A DNA stretch of 64,000 nucleotides from the NCBI GenBank assembly GCA_964645285.1, contig CAZYDR010000002.1:1-64000 (forward strand), read 5' to 3'. Below, piece by piece: positions 17,655 to 26,898 of the stretch. The stretch's first letter is position 1. Every line of letters begins with the position of its first letter. The notes below the pieces were generated by a model. That model was not told the DNA's origin. It saw nothing but the letters and a program-made list of their open reading frames with translations, and did not search any database. This DNA is from JAYZAP01 sp964645285. GTDB taxonomy: Bacteria > Pseudomonadota > Alphaproteobacteria > JAAXGF01. Position numbers and translations under genes: made by a program.

Positions 17655-18805
17655 TGATGCTCGACGTGAATTCTATTATTCCGCAGCGATAGCGAGACCT
17701 TGCCGGCCTTGAGGGCCAGGGCATCCTCGCCGAACAACTCGCGGCGCCAGCCGTGAAGAGCCTTCACATCGGCACTGTCGCTGCTGGCGATCTGTTCGAG
17801 ATCGGCGGTATTGGCGACGAGGCGCTGGGCGACGTCATTCTCATCGCATTTGATCTTCAACAGCACCTTGAGGAGCTCGACCACCGGCCCGATGCCGCGG
17901 GACGGCGGTCTTGACTTGGTGACTTTGGGCCAGTCGGCCTCGGGCACCGCCGCGCCCTTTTTGATGGCGGCCATAATACCTTCGCCCATGACACCCGCGG
18001 CCAATTTGTGGCTGACACCGCGGGTACGGGAAAGATCATCGACCGTGGTCGGTTTGCGCGCCGAGATTTCGAGCAGGGACTCATCGCGCACCATCCGGTT
18101 GCGCGGCAGGTCGCGGGTCTGGGCCTCGCGCTCGCGCCAGGCGGCGACCTCGCGCAACACGGCGAGAAAGCGGCCATCGGTCGAGCGTGACTTGAGACGG
18201 CGCCAGGCGTTGTCCGGGTGCTGCTCGTAGATGGCCGGGTCGTTGAGCACCGCCATTTCCTCGGCCACCCAGGCGGTACGGCCGGTCTTTTCAAGCTGGC
18301 CGACAAGGCGCTCGTAGATCACCCGAAGGTGGGTCACATCGTCGATGGCGTATTCAAGCTGGCGCTCGGTCAAGGGTCGGTGCGACCAATCGGTGAAGCG
18401 CGAAGACTTATCGATCCGCGCCTTGGCGAGTTTCGACGCCAACGCCTCATAGGACACCGAATCGCCAAAGCCGCAGACCATGGCGGCGACCTGGCTGTCG
18501 AACAACGGTGTCGGAATACGGCCATCCAGGTGATGAAAAATCTCGATGTCCTGGCGCGCCGCGTGGAACACCTTGACCACGCTCTCATTCGCCATCAGGT
18601 CGAACAGTGGGCTCAGATCCATTCCCGGCGCCAGGGTGTCGATGGCGACCGCATCGTCGGGGCCGGCAATCTGGGCCAGGCACAAAATGGGCCAAAAGGT
18701 GCTCTCGCGCATGAATTCCGTATCGACGGTGACATAGTCGGCCGTCGCCAGACGCTGGCACAGATCGGCGAGTTCTTCGATGGTGGTAATCAAAATGGAT
18801 GTCAT
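17651..18805 (-). CDS. rnd: Ribonuclease D
   Basis: A 384-residue 3'-5' exoribonuclease of the DEDD superfamily. Exo motif I is VDTEFMRESTFWP, motif II includes KVFHAARQDIEIFHHLDG, and motif III lies in YAIDDVTHLRVIYERL. An HRDC domain follows (about residues 210-290), ending in a second helical domain. It trims tRNA and other stable RNA 3' ends. ATG 18805 gives the usual opening MTSILITTIEELADLCQRL; the frame is open upstream through the divergent aspS promoter. The 3' end overlaps the SDR stop by four bases. Confidence 0.93.
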   Translation of the reverse strand: MTSILITTIEELADLCQRLATADYVTVDTEFMRESTFWPILCLAQIAGPDDAVAIDTLAPGMDLSPLFDLMANESVVKVFHAARQDIEIFHHLDGRIPTPLFDSQVAAMVCGFGDSVSYEALASKLAKARIDKSSRFTDWSHRPLTERQLEYAIDDVTHLRVIYERLVGQLEKTGRTAWVAEEMAVLNDPAIYEQHPDNAWRRLKSRSTDGRFLAVLREVAAWREREAQTRDLPRNRMVRDESLLEISARKPTTVDDLSRTRGVSHKLAAGVMGEGIMAAIKKGAAVPEADWPKVTKSRPPSRGIGPVVELLKVLLKIKCDENDVAQRLVANTADLEQIASSDSADVKALHGWRRELFGEDALALKAGKVSLSLRNNRIHVEHH

Positions 18806-18947
18806 GGAGTATCTATAGTCCGGCACGAAGTTAATGCCAAATTTTGGCGGCTGTTCTTGACAACGGGCACCGTTCCATGCGCTTTTCCGCATCCACCAGC
18901 GGGGCGCTTTGGCGCGACCAGCGGCGATTACCGAACAGGACACTGGC

Positions 18948-20735
18948 ATGCATCCGTACCGGACCCACACTTGCGACGATTTGAGACCCGAACATGTGGG
19001 TGAGGAGGTCCGGCTTTCCGGCTGGGCTCACCGTAAACGAGATCATGGAAATCTATTGTTTTTGGATCTTCGTGATCACTACGGAATCACCCAGTGCGTC
19101 GTCGATACCGAGTCCGTCCACTTCGCGGCGGTCGAGGCATTGCGTCCGGAAAGTGTTGTTACGATCACCGGTAAGGTGGTCAAGCGAAGCGACGATACGA
19201 TCAATGCCAATCTCGCCACCGGCGAGGTCGAGCTGCCGATCGATGATTTCCATGTCCAGTCCATGGCCGACATGCTGCCGTTGCAGGTTCACGGTGATCA
19301 GGAGTATCCCGAGGAGACCCGCCTGCGGTACCGCTTCCTCGATTTGCGCCGGGAAAAGATGCACCGCAACATCATGTTGCGCTCGGCGATCATCGCCAGT
19401 ATTCGCAGGCGCATGATCGAGCAGGGTTTCACCGAGTTCCAGACGCCGATTCTGACCGCCAGTTCGCCGGAAGGCGCGCGCGATTTTCTGGTGCCGAGCC
19501 GGCTGCATCCGGGCGAATTCTATGCACTTCCCCAGGCGCCTCAGCAGTTCAAACAGCTGATCATGATGTCGGGTTTCGACCGCTATTTTCAGATCGCCCC
19601 GTGCTTCCGCGACGAAGACGCCCGCGCCGACCGATCGCCGGGCGAGTTCTACCAACTCGATGTAGAGATGTCCTTCGTCGAGCAGGAGGACGTCTTCGCC
19701 GCCCTCGAGCCCCTGTTCGTCGGTCTGTTCGAGGAATTCAGCGACCGCAAGGTAACCGGGCCCACCTTCCCGCGTATCACTTACGCCGACGCCATGCTCA
19801 AATACGGTAGCGATAAGCCCGATCTGCGCAATCCGCTGATTGTTTCAGATGCCACGGAAACGTTTCGTGACAGTGGCTTCGGGATTTTCTCGCGAGCAAT
19901 TGAAGGCGGCGCCGTGGTTCGCGCGATTCCGGGTTCAGGCGCGGCGGCAAAGCCACGTAGTTTCTTCGACAAACTCAACGATTGGGCTCGTGAAGAAGGC
20001 GCTGGCGGACTTGCCTACATAATTTTCGCCGACGGCGCGGCCAAGGGCCCCATTGCCAAACTGCTCGACGACGACAGGCTGGCGTCAATTCGGGAAACCA
20101 CTGGTGTCAGCGACGGCGATGCGGTGTTTTTCGCCTGTGACCGCCCGGCGGCGGCCGCCAAGTTCGCCGGCGTGGTGCGTACCAAAATTGGCGAGGACCT
20201 CGACCTAATCGAGCCCGACGCCTTCCAGTTCTGTTGGATCGTCGATTACCCAATGTTCGAACGTAACGAGCAGAGCGGCGAAATCGAATTCAGTCATAAC
20301 CCGTTCTCCATGCCTCAGGGCGGCATCGAAGCGTTGGAGACCATGGACCCGCTCGACGTTCTGGCGTTTCAGTATGACATCGTCTGCAACGGTATTGAGT
20401 TGTCCAGCGGCGCTATTCGGAACCACTTGCCGGCAGTCATGTACAAGGCTTTCGAAATCGCCGGCTATTCGGCTGAGACCGTGGAGACCGAGTTTCCCGG
20501 ACTGCTTCAGGCGTTCCAGTATGGCGCGCCGCCTCATGGCGGCATCGCACCGGGTATTGACCGCATCGTCATGCAGTTGGCGGACGAGCCCAACATTCGT
20601 GAAGTCATCCTGTTTCCCATGAACCAGCAGGCCCAGGACCTGATGATGGGGGCGCCGGCAACCGTGGATGATCCGGCCCTCAAGGATGTCCATATTCGCG
20701 TCCAGCTGCCGCTCAAGCCCAAGGGAGAGGGCTAA
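18948..20735 (+). CDS. aspS: Aspartyl-tRNA synthetase
   Basis: A 595-residue class IIb synthetase of bacterial type. It has an N-terminal OB-fold anticodon domain (HVGEEVRLSGWAHRKRDHGNLLFLDLRD), motif 2 (FRDEDARADRSPGEFYQLDVEMSF, split here: FRDEDARADR then GEFYQLDVEM), a GAD insertion domain (about residues 300-430) and motif 3 (HGGIAPGIDRIVMQL). It starts MHPYRTHTCDDLRPEHVGE. A promoter is expected in the 140-base gap shared with rnd. No defect is seen. Confidence 0.96.
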   Translation: MHPYRTHTCDDLRPEHVGEEVRLSGWAHRKRDHGNLLFLDLRDHYGITQCVVDTESVHFAAVEALRPESVVTITGKVVKRSDDTINANLATGEVELPIDDFHVQSMADMLPLQVHGDQEYPEETRLRYRFLDLRREKMHRNIMLRSAIIASIRRRMIEQGFTEFQTPILTASSPEGARDFLVPSRLHPGEFYALPQAPQQFKQLIMMSGFDRYFQIAPCFRDEDARADRSPGEFYQLDVEMSFVEQEDVFAALEPLFVGLFEEFSDRKVTGPTFPRITYADAMLKYGSDKPDLRNPLIVSDATETFRDSGFGIFSRAIEGGAVVRAIPGSGAAAKPRSFFDKLNDWAREEGAGGLAYIIFADGAAKGPIAKLLDDDRLASIRETTGVSDGDAVFFACDRPAAAAKFAGVVRTKIGEDLDLIEPDAFQFCWIVDYPMFERNEQSGEIEFSHNPFSMPQGGIEALETMDPLDVLAFQYDIVCNGIELSSGAIRNHLPAVMYKAFEIAGYSAETVETEFPGLLQAFQYGAPPHGGIAPGIDRIVMQLADEPNIREVILFPMNQQAQDLMMGAPATVDDPALKDVHIRVQLPLKPKGEG

Positions 20736-20782
20736 CTTTTCCGCTACGCAGTCCTGATTCGGACAGAAGGTGAGGGGTGACT

Positions 20783-20798
20783 GGGCTATAAAGAGCCC
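20783..20798 (+). promoter_or_regulatory. Small hairpin between ribosome binding site and alkA start
   Basis: GGGCT-ataaag-AGCCC forms a five-base-pair stem that ends exactly before the alkA ATG. The only convincing Shine-Dalgarno sequence, GAGGGG at 20772-20777, is about 21 bases from the ATG, which is too far unless the hairpin folds and shortens the gap. There is no in-frame alternative start after the TGA at 20778. It could therefore be a translation-modulating element, or coincidence. Confidence 0.35.
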
Positions 20799-21668
20799 AT
20801 GAGCGGAACCCACACACTCGAACTGCCCTTTCGGCCACCCTACCCTTGGCCATGGATGCTGTCCTTCCTCGGCGCCCGCGCCATTCCGGGGGTCGAGGCG
20901 GTGGTCGGGGATTGCTACCGGCGCAGCATCACCACCGGTAAGGGCCCCGCCATACTTGAAGCGCGTCTGGCGCAGCATGGCCATGCCCTTCTGCTGTCCA
21001 GTGATCAATCGCTTGACGATTTATCGAATAGCCTACGCCGCCAATTCGATCTCCATGCGGATCCGGCGGTTATCGATGGCCAGCTCAGCGCCGACCCCAT
21101 GCTGGCGCCCATGGTTGCCGCCCTGCCGGGGTTGCGAGTGCCCAAGGCGTGGGACATTTTCGAGCTGGCCATTCGCGCCATCGTCGGCCAACAGGTCAGC
21201 GTCGCCGGCGCGACCACGGTGACCGGACGTATTGCCACCCGGTTCGGCACGCCGCTGCCAGGCGCCGATGACACCCTGAGCCGGATCTTTCCAACACCGG
21301 CGCAGCTTGCCGAAGCGGACGTGGCGTCCACCGGCATGCCGGGCAAGCGAGCCCAGACCATCAATCGTTTCGCCGCCGCTGTCGCCAGTGGCGATGTGGT
21401 GCTGGGTGACATCGACGATCTGGACTCCTTCGTCGAGGGGCTGTGTGCGCTGCCGGGAATTGGCCCCTGGACCGCCAACTATATCGCTATGCGAGGTCTC
21501 GGGCTGGCCGATACGTTTCCCACGGGCGACCTTGGTCTGGTGCGCGCCTTCGAGGCTCGGGGCGAGTCTTTGAGCCATAAGCAACTGACCGCCCGGGCTG
21601 AAGCATGGCGTCCGTGGCGGGCCTATGCCACCATGCATCTTTGGGCATCTGCCGGCGCGGGAGGGTAG
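20799..21668 (+). CDS. alkA: DNA-3-methyladenine glycosylase II (AlkA-type)
   Basis: A 289-residue base-excision glycosylase. An AlkA N-terminal domain (LELPFRPPYPWPWMLSFLGARA) precedes the HhH-GPD domain, whose helix-hairpin-helix reads LCALPGIGPWTANYIAMRGL, with the catalytic aspartate in PTGDLGLVRAF. Such enzymes remove 3-methyladenine and related alkylated bases. It lies five bases upstream of ogt, and the pair forms a DNA alkylation repair operon. A small hairpin abuts its start codon. It ends in a short Gly/Ala tail. Confidence 0.9.
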   Translation: MSGTHTLELPFRPPYPWPWMLSFLGARAIPGVEAVVGDCYRRSITTGKGPAILEARLAQHGHALLLSSDQSLDDLSNSLRRQFDLHADPAVIDGQLSADPMLAPMVAALPGLRVPKAWDIFELAIRAIVGQQVSVAGATTVTGRIATRFGTPLPGADDTLSRIFPTPAQLAEADVASTGMPGKRAQTINRFAAAVASGDVVLGDIDDLDSFVEGLCALPGIGPWTANYIAMRGLGLADTFPTGDLGLVRAFEARGESLSHKQLTARAEAWRPWRAYATMHLWASAGAGG

Positions 21669-21673
21669 CCGCC

Positions 21674-22204
21674 ATGACGATCACACTGCATTACGAGAGC
21701 ATTCCGTCGCCGATTGGCGATGTGCTGATGATGGTCAACGGTGAAGCGCTCTGCGTGCTCGACTTCGGCGACTACGAAGATCGCATGCGCAAGCTGTTGG
21801 GGCGACGCTTCGACGATGTCGACATCGTCGAGCGGCCGGTCCCCGAGGGGGTTCGCCGTCGGATCGAAGCTTATTTCGAAGGCGATATTACGGGCGTTGA
21901 CGACATTCTTACGGACACCCGCGGAACAGCCTTCCAGGAACACGTCTGGAAAGCGCTGCGTGATATCCCGGCGGGGGAGACGACGTCGTACGGCGCCATG
22001 GCCAAAGACCTGGGCGGCCTCGGCGCGTCGCGCGCGGTGGGTCTGGCCAATGGCAGCAATCCGGTCAGCATTGTCATTCCCTGTCACCGGGTCATCGGTT
22101 CTGATGGTTCTCTCACGGGCTATGGCGGCGGTCTTCATCGCAAAGAGTGGCTGCTCAAGCATGAGGGCGCCATGCCGGCGACCCAGGGAGAATTGAGTGT
22201 CTAG
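21674..22204 (+). CDS. ogt: Methylated-DNA--[protein]-cysteine S-methyltransferase
   Basis: A 176-residue suicide enzyme that takes methyl groups from O6-methylguanine. The active-site stretch VIPCHRVIGSDGSLTGYGGGL is intact (Cys in PCHR), and the preceding FQEHVWKALRDIPAGETTSYG wing is typical. The N-terminal MTITLHYESIPSPIGDVLMM domain marks the Ogt-like type without the Ada regulatory part. It is the second gene of the alkA-ogt pair, five bases after alkA. Its stop overlaps the stop of the convergent HAD gene by four bases. Confidence 0.93.
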   Translation: MTITLHYESIPSPIGDVLMMVNGEALCVLDFGDYEDRMRKLLGRRFDDVDIVERPVPEGVRRRIEAYFEGDITGVDDILTDTRGTAFQEHVWKALRDIPAGETTSYGAMAKDLGGLGASRAVGLANGSNPVSIVIPCHRVIGSDGSLTGYGGGLHRKEWLLKHEGAMPATQGELSV

Positions 22205-22923
22205 CCTTTGATCTGAGCCTCAAGGCGATGGGCGCGAATCAGGTCGGCCATGCTTTGCTTTTCCATATCGGGCCAGACGGCGGTCGGCGGTGTTGCACCG
22301 GTGCCGAACTTGTCGTGGCGGCGATTGATCCAGCAGGTCTTAAGGTCCGCGTTACGGGCCGGTGCGATATCGTGATAGAGGCTCTGGGCCGTATGCAGCA
22401 CGTCGTCCGGCTTGATACCCATGCCCGATAGCCGGGCAATCAGAGCCGTGAAGTTATCCGGGTTGGGTTTGTAGCTGCCGACATCCTCGGCGGTAACGAT
22501 GGCGTCGAATTCCACAGCCAGACGCTGGTTCGAGTGGGCGAACGAGGCGTTGTCCACATTCGACAGAACCACCAGCTTGTAGTGGTCCTTGAGATAGGCA
22601 AGGGCCTCTACGCTGTCGGCAAAGGCCGGCCAGTCCTTGACCGAGTTGCCCAGGGCGTCGGCTTCGTCGGCCCAGGCGTCGTGACCGAACTCGGCACCGA
22701 TGGCGAGCATGGTCTGGCGCAGTACGTCGGGATAGAGCATGGCCGGCGTAGCCTGCTGGACGCGGGTCTCATGGCGACCGAACGATTCCAGCAGCGTATC
22801 GTCGTCGGCGTTGATCTCGTGTTTCGCCGCCCACGGCCGCAGCACCGCGAGAATGCCCGACTCCCAATCGATAAGGGTACCGTAACAATCGAAGGTCAAC
22901 GTCGAGAAATCGGTCATATCCAT
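22201..22923 (-). CDS. Haloacid dehalogenase type II (HAD superfamily)
   Basis: A 240-residue HAD hydrolase. Motif I is TFDCYGTLIDWESG with the nucleophilic aspartate, motif II is VVLSNVDNAS, and motifs III and IV lie in EDVGSYKPNPDNF and the HDIAPARNADLKTCWINR region. This matches type II (S)-2-haloacid dehalogenases, though many such genes act on other 2-substituted acids or phosphates. Two in-frame ATGs (22923, 22917) precede motif I. The gene begins only about 30 bases after the nrdJ terminator hairpin, so its promoter must lie very close or it relies on readthrough. Confidence 0.85.
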   Translation of the reverse strand: MDMTDFSTLTFDCYGTLIDWESGILAVLRPWAAKHEINADDDTLLESFGRHETRVQQATPAMLYPDVLRQTMLAIGAEFGHDAWADEADALGNSVKDWPAFADSVEALAYLKDHYKLVVLSNVDNASFAHSNQRLAVEFDAIVTAEDVGSYKPNPDNFTALIARLSGMGIKPDDVLHTAQSLYHDIAPARNADLKTCWINRRHDKFGTGATPPTAVWPDMEKQSMADLIRAHRLEAQIKG

Positions 22924-22952
22924 GACCGGCGTTATATCAGTAAAATGGGCGT

Positions 22953-22983
22953 AAAAAAATGGGGCGCTCCGGGCGCACGCCCC
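22953..22983 (-). terminator. Rho-independent terminator of nrdJ
   Basis: On the minus strand GGGGCG pairs with CGCCCC around an eleven-base loop and is followed at once by ATTTTTTT. It lies about 110 bases after the nrdJ stop, in the right orientation and before the HAD gene. Confidence 0.7.
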
Positions 22984-23089
22984 GTAAGTTAGGGAGGACA
23001 CACCATCTAGACCGCGACGTAACCGTCCAAGGTTTACGCCGCGGGTGTCGCAACGAGACGGACGGCCCTGAGACCCGCCATAGAGAGCG

Positions 23090-26000
23090 CTATGAGCAAC
23101 CGCTCGTAGCGCCGCAACTATCGCACTTCAGGCACGTTCCGTTGCGAACCAGCGTGAAGGAGCCGCAGTCGTTGCAGGCGTCTCCTTCGTAACCCTTCAT
23201 CCGCGCTTCGCGGACCTCATCGACCTTCGGTCGGGTCGTTGTCTCTGTTGTCTCCATGACCATGGTCTCGCCTTCGGCGGGCACGGCCACATCAACCGCC
23301 ATATTCAGCGCCACGGCCGTTGCCGCGCCGCCGCCTTGAACCACGCGCAGGCCCGAGCGTACGTAACCATTGCTGGTCACCCGCATCATCGCCTTCTCAA
23401 GTTCCGCCACCTCGTTGGAAATGGACTCTTCGGTATTACCCATGGTCGCCGGGGTCGAGGCGCCACCGACGCTGTCGGGAAGCAGATCGTCCGGTTCCAC
23501 ATGGGCCAAGTCGCTGCGGCCGAGATAAGAGACGGCCAATTCGCGGAAGATATAATCGAGAATCGAGGTCGACATCTTGATGGCCTCGTTGCCTTCGACC
23601 ATGCCCGAAGGCTCGAACCGGGTGAAGGTGAAGGCATCGACAAATTCTTCTAGGGGCACGCCGTGCTGCAGGCCCATGGAGATGGCGATGGCGAAGCTGT
23701 CCATCATGGCCCGGAAGGCCGAGCCTTCCTTGTGCATGTCGAGGAAGATTTCACCAATGCTGCCGTCGTCGAATTCGCCGGTCCGGAGATAGACCTTGTG
23801 GCCGCCGACAACGGCTTTCTGGGTGTAGCCGCGACGCCGCGCGGGCAGGCGGCGGCGGGCATGCATTTGCTGTTCGATGACCCGAACCACGCGCTCGGTC
23901 GTCGGCGTGGCCCCGGCCTCGTCGAGCATGTCGTCGTCATCGTCGTCCAGGGTCAGCGCGCTCAGGGGCTGGGACAGTTTCGAGCCGTCGCGATAAAGCG
24001 CGATGGCCTTGAGGCCCAGTTGCCACGCCAGATGATAGGCGTCCTTGCAGTCTTCCACCGTAGCAATGCCCGGCATGTTGATGGTCTTGGAAATAGCGCC
24101 TGAGATGAAGGGCTGGGATGCCGCCATCATATGGATGTGGCTTTCTGGCGACAGGAAGCGCTTGCCGATGCGGCCGCAGGGGTTAGCGCAATCGAACACC
24201 GGCAGATGTGCCTCGGCGATATGAGGCGCGCCTTCCAGAGTCATGGCGCCGCAGCAAAAGACATTGGCGTCGTTGATGTCGCTTTTGCTGAAGCCCATCT
24301 CGGTCAGCATGTCAAAGCTTGGGTCGTCGAGTTGGGCGTTGGTGAACTCCAGCACCTTGGTGCAGAACTCTTCGCTCAGGGTCCATTTGTTAAAGGCGAA
24401 CTTGATATCGAAGGCGCTGACCAGGGTCGCCTCGAGCGCATCAATCGTGGCGGCGGTGAAGCCGCGCTCGCGCAGGCTGTCATGATTGACGCCGGGGCCC
24501 CCGGCCAGAGTACCGTGGCCGACCGCGTAGCGCTCCATTTCCTCGACCTGCCCGGTGTCGTAGCCCAGGGTGGCGAGGGCCTTCGGCACGGTGCGGTTGA
24601 TGATCTTGAAGTAGCCGCCGCCGGCCAGCTTCTTGAACTTGACCAGGGCGAAGTCGGGCTCGATGCCCGTGGTGTCGCAGTCCATGACCAGGCCGATGGT
24701 GCCGGTGGGGGCGACCACGGTGGCCTGGGCGTTGCGGTAGCCGTGAGCCTCGCCCAGCGCCAGGGCGTCGTCCCAGGCCTTGCAGGCGGCGCCGACGATG
24801 TTCTTTTCCGGGCAATTGGCGGTGTCCAGCGGCACCGGCGGCACCGACAATCCTTCGTAGCCCTCGCTCTTGCCATAGGCGGCGAGGCGATGGTTGCGTA
24901 TGACCGCCAACATGGAGTCGCGGTTGGCCTCGAACTCGGGAAAGGCGCCGAGCTCCCCGGCCATCTCCGCCGATGTCGCATAGGACACGCCGGTCATCAG
25001 GGCGCTGATGGCGCCGCAGATGGCACGGCCTTCGTCGCTGTCGTAGCCATGGCCCGAGGCCATGAGCAGGCCGCCGATGTTGGCGAAGCCGAGGCCCAGG
25101 GTGCGGAAATCGTAGCTCCGCCGGGCGATCTCCGACGACGGGAACTGGGCCATGACCACGGCGATCTCGAGGGCAATGGTCCACAGGCGCACCGCGTGGC
25201 TGAAGGTCTCGTGGTCGAAGGAACCGTCGTCATGAACAAACGTCTGGAGATTGAGCGACGCCAGATTGCATGCAGTGTCGTCAAGGAACATATACTCCGA
25301 GCACGGGTTGGAGGCGTTGATGCGGCCTGATTCCTTGCAGGTGTGCCAGTCATTGATGGTGCTGTCGTACTGGATGCCGGGATCGGCCGAGGCCCAGGCG
25401 GCGTAGGCGATCTGTTCCCACAGCTCACGGGCCGGCACGGTCTTGTGGACCTTACCGTCGGTGCGCCGGATCAAGTTCCAGTCGCCATCCTCCAGGGTGC
25501 TGCGCATGAACGCCTCGGTGACCCGCACCGAGTTGTTGGAGTTCTGGCCCGAGACGGTGATGTAAGCCTCCGAGTCCCAATCCGTGTTGTAGGTCGGGAA
25601 GTCGATGGCGGTATAGCCTTGCCGGGCAAACTGCGTGACCCGTTGAATATAGTTCTCGGGAACCAGCGCATTGCTGGCCTCGCGCATGGCGCTTCGGAGC
25701 TCGGGGTTGCTGGCCGGCGAGAACCGGTCCTCGTTCTCTTCGTCGCCTTGGCACGCCTTCATAATGGCGTTGAGATGCTTGGCGCAGAGTTGGGAGCCGG
25801 CAACCATGGCTGCCACCTTCTGCTCTTCGATGACCTTCCAGTTGATGAAATCCTCGATGTCCGGATGATCCACATCGACGATCACCATCTTGGCAGCGCG
25901 GCGCGTGGTGCCGCCGGATTTGATGGAACCGGCGGCCCGGTCGCCAACCTTGAGGAAGCTCATAAGGCCGGATGAGCGACCGCCGCCCGAGAGGTCTTCG

Positions 26001-26725
26001 CCGCCGCCGCGCAGCGCCGAGAAATTGGTGCCCGTGCCTGAGCCGTACTTGAACAGCCGCGCTTCGCGGACCCACAGGTCCATGATGCCGTTTTCGTTGA
26101 CCAGGTCGTCGTTGACGCTCTGAATGAAGCAGGCGTGGGGTTGGGGGTGCTCGTAAGACGACTTGGACGCGGTCAGTTCGCCGGTCTGGAAGTCCATGTA
26201 GTGGTGACCCTGGGCCGGCCCGTCGATGCCGTAGGCCCAGTGGAGCCCGGTGTTGAACCACTGCGGTGAGTTGGGCGCCGCCATCTGGGTGCACAGCATG
26301 TAGCGCATTTCGTCGTAATAGGCCTGGGCGTCGTCTTCGGCGTCAAAATAACCGGCCTTCCAGCCCCAATAGGTCCAGGTACCGGCGAGGCGGTCGAACA
26401 CGTCGGTGGCGGAATCCTCGGCGCCGTAGCGGAAATCCTCGTCGAGTTCGGCCAGGGCGTCCACGTCGGGCTCGCTGCGCCATAGCCAACGCGGCACATT
26501 GCTCTCCTCGACGGCGCGCAGGCGCTTGGCCACGCCGGTCTTGCGGAAATACTTCAGGGCGATGATGTCGCTGGCAATCTGGGACCACTTGGCCGGGACT
26601 TTTACGTCTTCAAGGCGGAACACCGTTGAGCCATCCGAATTACGAATCTCACTGGTGATGGAACGGAACTCAATGCCGCTATAAGGTGACTTCCCGTCAG
26701 CCGTAAACCGCCGCTCGACACGCAT
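23090..26725 (-). CDS. nrdJ: Adenosylcobalamin-dependent (class II) ribonucleotide reductase
   Basis: A 1211-residue vitamin B12-dependent ribonucleotide reductase, the typical long alphaproteobacterial form. It reduces ribonucleotides to deoxyribonucleotides with or without oxygen. Visible landmarks are an N-terminal domain, the active-site stretch NPCSEYMFLDDTACNLASLNL with two of the conserved residues, the FCCGAMTLEGAPH segment, and a C-terminal zinc-ribbon-like CNDCGSFTLVRNGTCLKCDSC. A long tail domain (residues 950-1160) is rich in acidic stretches. No other reductase class appears in the window. Regulation is suggested by paired NrdR-like boxes and a DnaA box upstream, and a terminator follows. 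No AdoCbl riboswitch was seen. Confidence 0.95.
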   Translation of the reverse strand: MRVERRFTADGKSPYSGIEFRSITSEIRNSDGSTVFRLEDVKVPAKWSQIASDIIALKYFRKTGVAKRLRAVEESNVPRWLWRSEPDVDALAELDEDFRYGAEDSATDVFDRLAGTWTYWGWKAGYFDAEDDAQAYYDEMRYMLCTQMAAPNSPQWFNTGLHWAYGIDGPAQGHHYMDFQTGELTASKSSYEHPQPHACFIQSVNDDLVNENGIMDLWVREARLFKYGSGTGTNFSALRGGGEDLSGGGRSSGLMSFLKVGDRAAGSIKSGGTTRRAAKMVIVDVDHPDIEDFINWKVIEEQKVAAMVAGSQLCAKHLNAIMKACQGDEENEDRFSPASNPELRSAMREASNALVPENYIQRVTQFARQGYTAIDFPTYNTDWDSEAYITVSGQNSNNSVRVTEAFMRSTLEDGDWNLIRRTDGKVHKTVPARELWEQIAYAAWASADPGIQYDSTINDWHTCKESGRINASNPCSEYMFLDDTACNLASLNLQTFVHDDGSFDHETFSHAVRLWTIALEIAVVMAQFPSSEIARRSYDFRTLGLGFANIGGLLMASGHGYDSDEGRAICGAISALMTGVSYATSAEMAGELGAFPEFEANRDSMLAVIRNHRLAAYGKSEGYEGLSVPPVPLDTANCPEKNIVGAACKAWDDALALGEAHGYRNAQATVVAPTGTIGLVMDCDTTGIEPDFALVKFKKLAGGGYFKIINRTVPKALATLGYDTGQVEEMERYAVGHGTLAGGPGVNHDSLRERGFTAATIDALEATLVSAFDIKFAFNKWTLSEEFCTKVLEFTNAQLDDPSFDMLTEMGFSKSDINDANVFCCGAMTLEGAPHIAEAHLPVFDCANPCGRIGKRFLSPESHIHMMAASQPFISGAISKTINMPGIATVEDCKDAYHLAWQLGLKAIALYRDGSKLSQPLSALTLDDDDDDMLDEAGATPTTERVVRVIEQQMHARRRLPARRRGYTQKAVVGGHKVYLRTGEFDDGSIGEIFLDMHKEGSAFRAMMDSFAIAISMGLQHGVPLEEFVDAFTFTRFEPSGMVEGNEAIKMSTSILDYIFRELAVSYLGRSDLAHVEPDDLLPDSVGGASTPATMGNTEESISNEVAELEKAMMRVTSNGYVRSGLRVVQGGGAATAVALNMAVDVAVPAEGETMVMETTETTTRPKVDEVREARMKGYEGDACNDCGSFTLVRNGTCLKCDSCGATSGCS

Positions 26726-26850
26726 ACCAAAAACCCCCTGAAAACTACTGCCCCTGCCTACCCGCGCGACCGGCCCCCGGAATGGTATATTTTGGCCGAT
26801 CCGCGTTATCTTGTAGCAAAAAATAAGGAAAACACAAGATGTAGGCTAAC

Positions 26851-26866
26851 GCAACATATTTTGTGC
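26851..26866 (-). promoter_or_regulatory. NrdR-like box, promoter-distal copy
   Basis: The 16 bases GCAACATATTTTGTGC (plus strand) match the NrdR consensus ACACWATATATWGTGT at about 11 positions. The centre lies exactly 32 bp from the second box, three helical turns, as in known NrdR sites. It is downstream of the -10 element on the nrdJ strand. Confidence 0.6.
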
Positions 26867-26882
26867 AAAAATTTTTTGCGAA

Positions 26883-26898
26883 CCACTATATATGATTA
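26883..26898 (-). promoter_or_regulatory. NrdR-like box overlapping the nrdJ -10 element
   Basis: CCACTATATATGATTA (plus strand) shares the unbroken CACTATATAT core with the NrdR consensus. It overlaps the TATAAT element, so bound NrdR would block RNA polymerase. NrdR is the ATP/dATP-sensing repressor of ribonucleotide reductase genes; no nrdR gene lies in this window. Confidence 0.6.

Noticed and set aside
24131..25330. Long plus-strand open frame (399 codons) opposite nrdJ
   Set aside because: It is antisense to a strongly conserved class II reductase and shows no domain; GC-rich codon structure produces such shadows. The same holds for long frames opposite the chemoreceptor (46755-47645) and the Rieske gene (60553-61809).
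26726..26894. Adenosylcobalamin riboswitch in the nrdJ leader
   Set aside because: No B12-box-like conserved core was seen in the leader; the regulation visible is NrdR/DnaA-like.
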